Shown here: in pieces, positions 60,361 to 64,000 of the stretch | How positions within the stretch are numbered: the stretch's first letter is position 1 | How the letters are laid out: the number at the start of each line of letters is the position of its first letter | Source: JBOHTO01 sp050733695 | GTDB taxonomy: Bacteria > Gemmatimonadota > Gemmatimonadetes > Gemmatimonadales > Gemmatimonadaceae | DNA length: 64,000 nt | Assembly: GCA_050733695.1 (NCBI GenBank) | Contig: JBOHTO010000020.1 | Location: 1-64,000 of the forward strand | Direction of reading: 5' to 3' | Translations under genes and position numbers: made by a program | Notes under the pieces: generated by a model | What the model was told of the DNA's origin: nothing | What the model saw: only the letters and a program-made list of their open reading frames with translations | Database searches by the model: none

Positions 60361-60804
60361 ATGGAAGTCATCCTACGGCAGGCGATCGAAAACCTGGGGC
60401 ACCCGGGCGAGATCGTCAGGGTCGCACCGGGCTTCGCCCGCAACTATCTCCTTCCACGCGGCCTCGCCTACGAGGCGACGGCAGGGAACCGCCGGAAGAT
60501 CGAGCTCGAGCGCGAACGACTCGAGGCCGCAGAGGGCAATCGGCGCTCGTCCGCGCGCGAGATCGCGTCGAAGCTCGAAACGGTCGACCTCACGTTCTCG
60601 GCCCGGGTCGGGGACGAGGGGAAACTGTTCGGTTCGGTAACCGCGTCAGACATCGTGGAGCAGCTCCAGGCGAACGGCATCCACGTCGAGAAGCGGCAGA
60701 TCGACCTCAGCGAACCGATCCGGGCACTGGGGGTCTACCGCGTTCCGGTGCGGCTGCACGCGGACGTCAAGCCGGAACTGAAGGTCTGGGTGATCAAGCA
60801 GTAG
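60361..60804 (+). CDS. rplI: 50S ribosomal protein L9
   Basis: 147 residues, normal length. EVILRQAIENLGHPGEIVRV and APGFARNYLLPRGLAYEAT form the N-terminal rRNA-binding domain, then the long connecting helix (about 45-75), then the C-terminal domain with LFGSVTASDIVEQLQANGI and GVYRVPVRLHADVKPELKVW. It ends the rpsF-rpsR-DUF2232-rplI unit. Confidence 0.97.
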   Translation: MEVILRQAIENLGHPGEIVRVAPGFARNYLLPRGLAYEATAGNRRKIELERERLEAAEGNRRSSAREIASKLETVDLTFSARVGDEGKLFGSVTASDIVEQLQANGIHVEKRQIDLSEPIRALGVYRVPVRLHADVKPELKVWVIKQ

Positions 60805-60846
60805 GGGTGGATTCGGCAGTCGCGGCGTGGGCGGACGTCCCTGTTG

Positions 60847-60878
60847 CTGGCGCCGGACGGCACCCGCAATAGCTTTCG
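60847..60878 (+). promoter_or_regulatory. Promoter-like CTG-N20-TAGCTTTCG upstream of rsfS
   Basis: CTG (60847-60849), 20 bases, TAGCTTTCG (60870-60878), 74 bases before the rsfS ATG. The second element is identical to that upstream of rpsF. Confidence 0.4.
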
Positions 60879-60952
60879 ACATGGGCCGCTCATGGGCTCT
60901 GGAACTTTCTGCCAACGTCGCGGTCATACCTCGGAACCTCTGCCACCATTGA

Positions 60953-61330
60953 ATGGATCCAGTCGATCCTCTCCCAACTGCCGAGCTGGCTCACCGCGCC
61001 GCGCTCCTCTGCCTCGATCGCAGGGCGAGCGACGTTGTGATGCTCGACCTTGCGGGTGTCGCGGACGTGACCGATTTCTTCGTCCTGGCGAGCGGAACAT
61101 CCGATACCCACGTGCGAGCCGTTGCCCAGCATGTCGTCGATGAACTGAAGAAGGAAGGCGTCAGGGTGCATCACGTTGAGGGAATGGCGCAGGGGCGATG
61201 GGTCCTGCTCGACTACGTGGACTTCGTCGTCCACGTCTTTCATCCCGCCCTGCGCTCCTTCTACCAGTTGGAACGGCTGTGGAGCGACGCCGGTGTGATC
61301 GAGCTGGACCATCAAGGAGCCGTCACATGA
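60953..61330 (+). CDS. rsfS: Ribosomal silencing factor RsfS
   Basis: 125 residues. Binds L14 on the large subunit and blocks subunit joining when nutrients are scarce. KASDVVMLDLAGVADVTDFF (as RASDVVMLDLAGVADVTDFF here), FVLASGTSDTHVRAVAQHVV, VEGMAQGRWVLLDYVDFVVH and FYQLERLWSDA are diagnostic. The usual neighbour nadD is absent. The next gene starts on its stop (ATGA at 61327-61330). Confidence 0.96.
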   Translation: MDPVDPLPTAELAHRAALLCLDRRASDVVMLDLAGVADVTDFFVLASGTSDTHVRAVAQHVVDELKKEGVRVHHVEGMAQGRWVLLDYVDFVVHVFHPALRSFYQLERLWSDAGVIELDHQGAVT

Positions 61331-64000
61331 GAATCAACCAGGCGTGGACGTTGGCGGCTGCGGCAATCGCCGTGGGAGCAACGGTCGCTGCAGCGCCGGT
61401 GGGCGCGCAGCAGTACTTCGGCCAGAATCAGGTCCAGTACGACAACTTCGACTGGAAGATCCTGGAGACGGAACACTTCCTTGTGCACTTCTATCCTGAA
61501 GAGCACGAGGCTACGGTCGCTGGTGCGCGCATGGCCGAACGCGCCTATGGCCGGCTCTCGCGACTCTTCGATCATCAGTTCCGCGAGAAGAAGCCGATTG
61601 TCTTCTACGCCTCTCGCGCCGATTTCGGACAGAACACGGTGACGGGCGACCTCGGCGAGTTCGTGGGCGGTGTGACGGAAGCTCTGCGTCACCGGATACT
61701 GCTGCCTTTCACGGGCGACTTCGAGAGCTTCGATCGCGTGCTCACGCACGAGATGGTGCACGAGTTCCAGTACGACATCTTCGCGCGCGGCAAGGCGGGC
61801 GGCGGTCTGCAGGCACTGTCGCAGGTGCAGCCGCCGGCCTGGTACATGGAGGGAATGGCCGCATATCTCGAGGCGGGGCCGGGAGGCGAGGATACGGATG
61901 CCTTCCTCCGCGACGCCGCGATCAATGGCCGTATTCCCACGATCGAGCAGATGACGACGCGACCCGATCGCTTCAACCCGTACGTATACGGCGAGGCGCT
62001 CTGGGCGTACATCGGGGAGCGCTGGGGTGACCAGGCGATCGGTCGCATCATGTCCATGGTCCCGTCCATGGGAATCGAGCGCTCCTTCAAGCGCGAGCTG
62101 GGGATCGAGCTCGAGGAGCTGAGCGAGGAATGGCGCGATGCCATGCAGGTCAGGCACCTCCCGCAGATCGCGGAGCTGGATCGCGTGCGCACGTTCGCGC
62201 AGCCACTGCTCACGGACAAGCGCACCGATGGACAGATATTTCTCGCGCCGGCTCTATCGAGCGACGGCCGACTCATCGCATTCCTCTCGCACGGCAGCAT
62301 TCTGCGCGGCCAGATCTTCATCGATCTCTGGCTCGGCGATGCCGAGACCGGGGAGCGCATCGAGCGGCTCGTGAAGAGCACCGTGAACCCGGACTTCGAG
62401 GAGCTGCGACTTCTCTACTCCCAGAGTTCCTTCTCGCCCGACGGCAGGTATCTCGCGTTCACGGCGCAACGGCAGGGGAAGGACGTGCTCTACCTGCTCG
62501 ACGTCAGGCGTCGCCGTACGGTCAAGCGGTTCGATCTCCCGCTCGAAGGAGTGACGAGTCCCACATGGGCGCCGGACGGCAACCGCCTCGCCTTCAGCGG
62601 CAGCGCCGGTGGTGTCACAGATCTGTACGTCATCGACCGCGATGGCGAGAACTTTCGCCGGCTGACGCATGATCTCTACGCGGAGATGCAGCCCGACTGG
62701 TCGCCCGACGGATCGCGGATCGCGTTCGCAACCGATCGCTCGGACGAATCCAGTCTCGAGGTCCTGCGCTTCAGCGAATGGCGCATCGCGACGCTCGACG
62801 TCGCAAACGGCGATGTGACACTCGTGCCCGGGCAGGCGGGACTCAATATCAACCCGCAGTTCGCGCCGGACGGCAGGTCCGTGGCGTTTGTCAGCGACCG
62901 CACGGGCATACAGAACCTCTTCCTCTACGATTTCGATGACGGCGAGCATTATCAGCTCTCCAACGTCATGGGCGCCGTGATGGCCGGGACGCAGTACAGT
63001 CCGGCGATCTCGTGGGCCCGGGAAGCGGATCGGCTCGCGTTCACCTTCTTCGAGGACGACGACTACACGGTGTGGTCCGTGAGCGATCCCCGCCGGCTCA
63101 AGAGGCATCCGTACCGACCGCCCGCGACGGACTCGATACACCTCATCGCGGCGGGCGATATCGCGGCGGGCGATATCGCGGTGGGCGATGCGGCCGACGC
63201 GTCCTCCGTTCCGGGAGCGACGGCGGCGCCCCCCGATGCAGGGGGCAGCGCGTCCGCAGGTGACGGCACCACGGCGGCATTGACCATTGCGAGCGACAGC
63301 GTCGCGGCCGCCGACAGCGCGACCGTGCTCGCACTACGCGACACGATCCCCGTTCACGAGTCGTACTACCGCACCGAGTCCGGATTCCGGCCCTCTGCGG
63401 AGCTCCCGGGCGGAGAGATGGAGGAGATCGAGGAGCGGATAAGTGTCGTGGCGCTCCTCGATAGCGCTGCGCTGGCGTTGCCCGATACATCCAGCTTCGA
63501 GATATACGACTACAGTGTCCGCTTCCAGCCCGACTACATCGCACGCCCCTCCATCGGTTACGTTGACGGCGGCTACAGCAGCGGGCTTCTGGGCGGGACC
63601 ACGATCATCCTCAGCGACATGCTGGGCGGCCACCGTCTCGCCTTTGCCGGAGAGGTGAACGGCCGATTCAGCGACGCCCGTCTGTTCGCATCCTACACCA
63701 GCCTCGCGAGCCGTACGCAGTACACGACGGGACTCTATCAGACGCCGTACTACTATCCGTCGGGTGCGACCTTCGTCCCGGTGAACCCGGAAATGCCGGA
63801 GATCGGTGGAACCGAGATACGGCGCATCACGCGACTGACAATACGACAGGTGTTCGGGGTCGCACAGTATCCCTTCAACCGATTCACGCGCGCCGAGTAC
63901 GGAGCACGGTTCAGCAACTTCGACCGCACTTCCTTCTACTTCTCGAGCGTAGTCGACCTGCAACGGGGAATCCGGTACCCTTTCTTCCTCGACAGCGCAC
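61327..64000 (+). CDS. Secreted HEXXH protease-like / PD40 propeller / outer-membrane beta-barrel protein, 3' end outside the window
   Basis: 891 codons are visible and the frame is still open at 64000. A signal peptide (LAAAAIAVGATVAAAPVGAQ) precedes a domain with HEMVHEFQYD at 141-150, a HEXXH zinc-protease motif, and WYMEGMAAYLE with a candidate third ligand Glu at about 175. About 290-560 hold at least four PD40/TolB-type repeats (SPDGRYLAF, APDGNRLAF, SPDGSRIAF, APDGRSVAF), predicting a beta-propeller. After a low-complexity linker with a 15-bp tandem repeat, the part from about 720 (YDYSVRFQPDYIARPSIGYV, MLGGHRLAFAGEV) looks like the strands of an Omp85-like barrel. It starts on the rsfS stop. 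Substrate unknown. Confidence 0.85.
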   Translation, partial: MRINQAWTLAAAAIAVGATVAAAPVGAQQYFGQNQVQYDNFDWKILETEHFLVHFYPEEHEATVAGARMAERAYGRLSRLFDHQFREKKPIVFYASRADFGQNTVTGDLGEFVGGVTEALRHRILLPFTGDFESFDRVLTHEMVHEFQYDIFARGKAGGGLQALSQVQPPAWYMEGMAAYLEAGPGGEDTDAFLRDAAINGRIPTIEQMTTRPDRFNPYVYGEALWAYIGERWGDQAIGRIMSMVPSMGIERSFKRELGIELEELSEEWRDAMQVRHLPQIAELDRVRTFAQPLLTDKRTDGQIFLAPALSSDGRLIAFLSHGSILRGQIFIDLWLGDAETGERIERLVKSTVNPDFEELRLLYSQSSFSPDGRYLAFTAQRQGKDVLYLLDVRRRRTVKRFDLPLEGVTSPTWAPDGNRLAFSGSAGGVTDLYVIDRDGENFRRLTHDLYAEMQPDWSPDGSRIAFATDRSDESSLEVLRFSEWRIATLDVANGDVTLVPGQAGLNINPQFAPDGRSVAFVSDRTGIQNLFLYDFDDGEHYQLSNVMGAVMAGTQYSPAISWAREADRLAFTFFEDDDYTVWSVSDPRRLKRHPYRPPATDSIHLIAAGDIAAGDIAVGDAADASSVPGATAAPPDAGGSASAGDGTTAALTIASDSVAAADSATVLALRDTIPVHESYYRTESGFRPSAELPGGEMEEIEERISVVALLDSAALALPDTSSFEIYDYSVRFQPDYIARPSIGYVDGGYSSGLLGGTTIILSDMLGGHRLAFAGEVNGRFSDARLFASYTSLASRTQYTTGLYQTPYYYPSGATFVPVNPEMPEIGGTEIRRITRLTIRQVFGVAQYPFNRFTRAEYGARFSNFDRTSFYFSSVVDLQRGIRYPFFLDSA
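63145..63189. repeat. 15-bp tandem repeat, three copies
   Basis: ATCGCGGCGGGCGAT is repeated at 63145-63159, 63160-63174 and 63175-63189 (third copy with one change). It encodes an Ile-Ala-Ala-Gly-Asp pentapeptide in the linker between the propeller and the barrel of the outer-membrane protein. The unit length keeps frame. Confidence 0.9.

Overview
The window is a gene-dense, GC-rich stretch of a bacterial chromosome, apparently Gram-negative. I infer a relative of the Gemmatimonadota/FCB superphylum. The basis is gene content (a DUF2723 membrane protein, a DUF4159-DUF4175-TPR cluster, a secreted protein of the type annotated asparagine synthetase B in Bacteroidetes, a protease/beta-propeller/beta-barrel outer-membrane protein) and a recurring promoter-like signal, TTG-N20-TAnnTTTSG, that resembles the Bacteroidetes -33/-7 promoter and not the E. 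coli -35/-10 form. No 16S rRNA gene is present, so the phylum is not proven. No phage, insertion sequence or CRISPR array was seen. Nearly all the DNA is housekeeping, with many neighbouring genes overlapping by 1-4 bases (ATGA, GTGA, TTGA, TGATG).

Layout. 1-967: C-terminal part of a Pro/Ser/Ala-rich membrane protein. 957-8560 (minus): probable operon thiolase-bioY-CPBP protease-hbd-acyl-CoA dehydrogenase-leucine dehydrogenase-rpiB-glyA, joining amino-acid and acyl-CoA degradation to one-carbon and pentose metabolism. 8690-12921 (minus): small membrane protein-thrS-aroF-pheA. 13093-22199 (plus): BON-domain protein, valS, Ig-like lipoprotein, selA, gmhB, purN, purH. 22378-30377: DoxX-like protein, DUF2723, K+/H+ antiporter, tRNA-Ser(UGA), MFS transporter, signal-transducing-like protein, DUF72 and a small unknown gene. 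30476-32980 (plus): tRNA-Ser(GCU), gltX, lexA.

33001-47036 (minus): trxA; an unknown gene; rsmI-DUF4159-DUF4175-TPR-secreted protein-JAMM/DinG helicase as an almost continuous chain of overlapping genes; then an LL-diaminopimelate-type aminotransferase and a TonB-like anchored protein. 47118-61330 (mostly plus): mce, a lipoprotein (minus), pdxJ, a degenerate HPt protein, a flippase-like protein, ispE, tRNA-Gln, prs, rplY, pth, hppA, a small membrane protein, ychF, then rpsF-rpsR-DUF2232-rplI and rsfS. 61327 to the end: a large secreted HEXXH/PD40/beta-barrel protein, cut by the window.

Most notable: a JAMM (RadC-like) domain fused to a DinG-type helicase in place of an exonuclease domain, with no normal start codon near the expected N-terminus; the repeated non-E. 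coli promoter signal, sometimes so close to the start codon that the mRNA would be leaderless; and dispersed ATTCCC-N8-GGGAAT-type palindromes, one of which encodes the C-terminal tail of AroF. No intergenic stretch exceeds 300 bases; the longest are 52553-52777 (probable prs leader) and 58461-58663 (rpsF leader).
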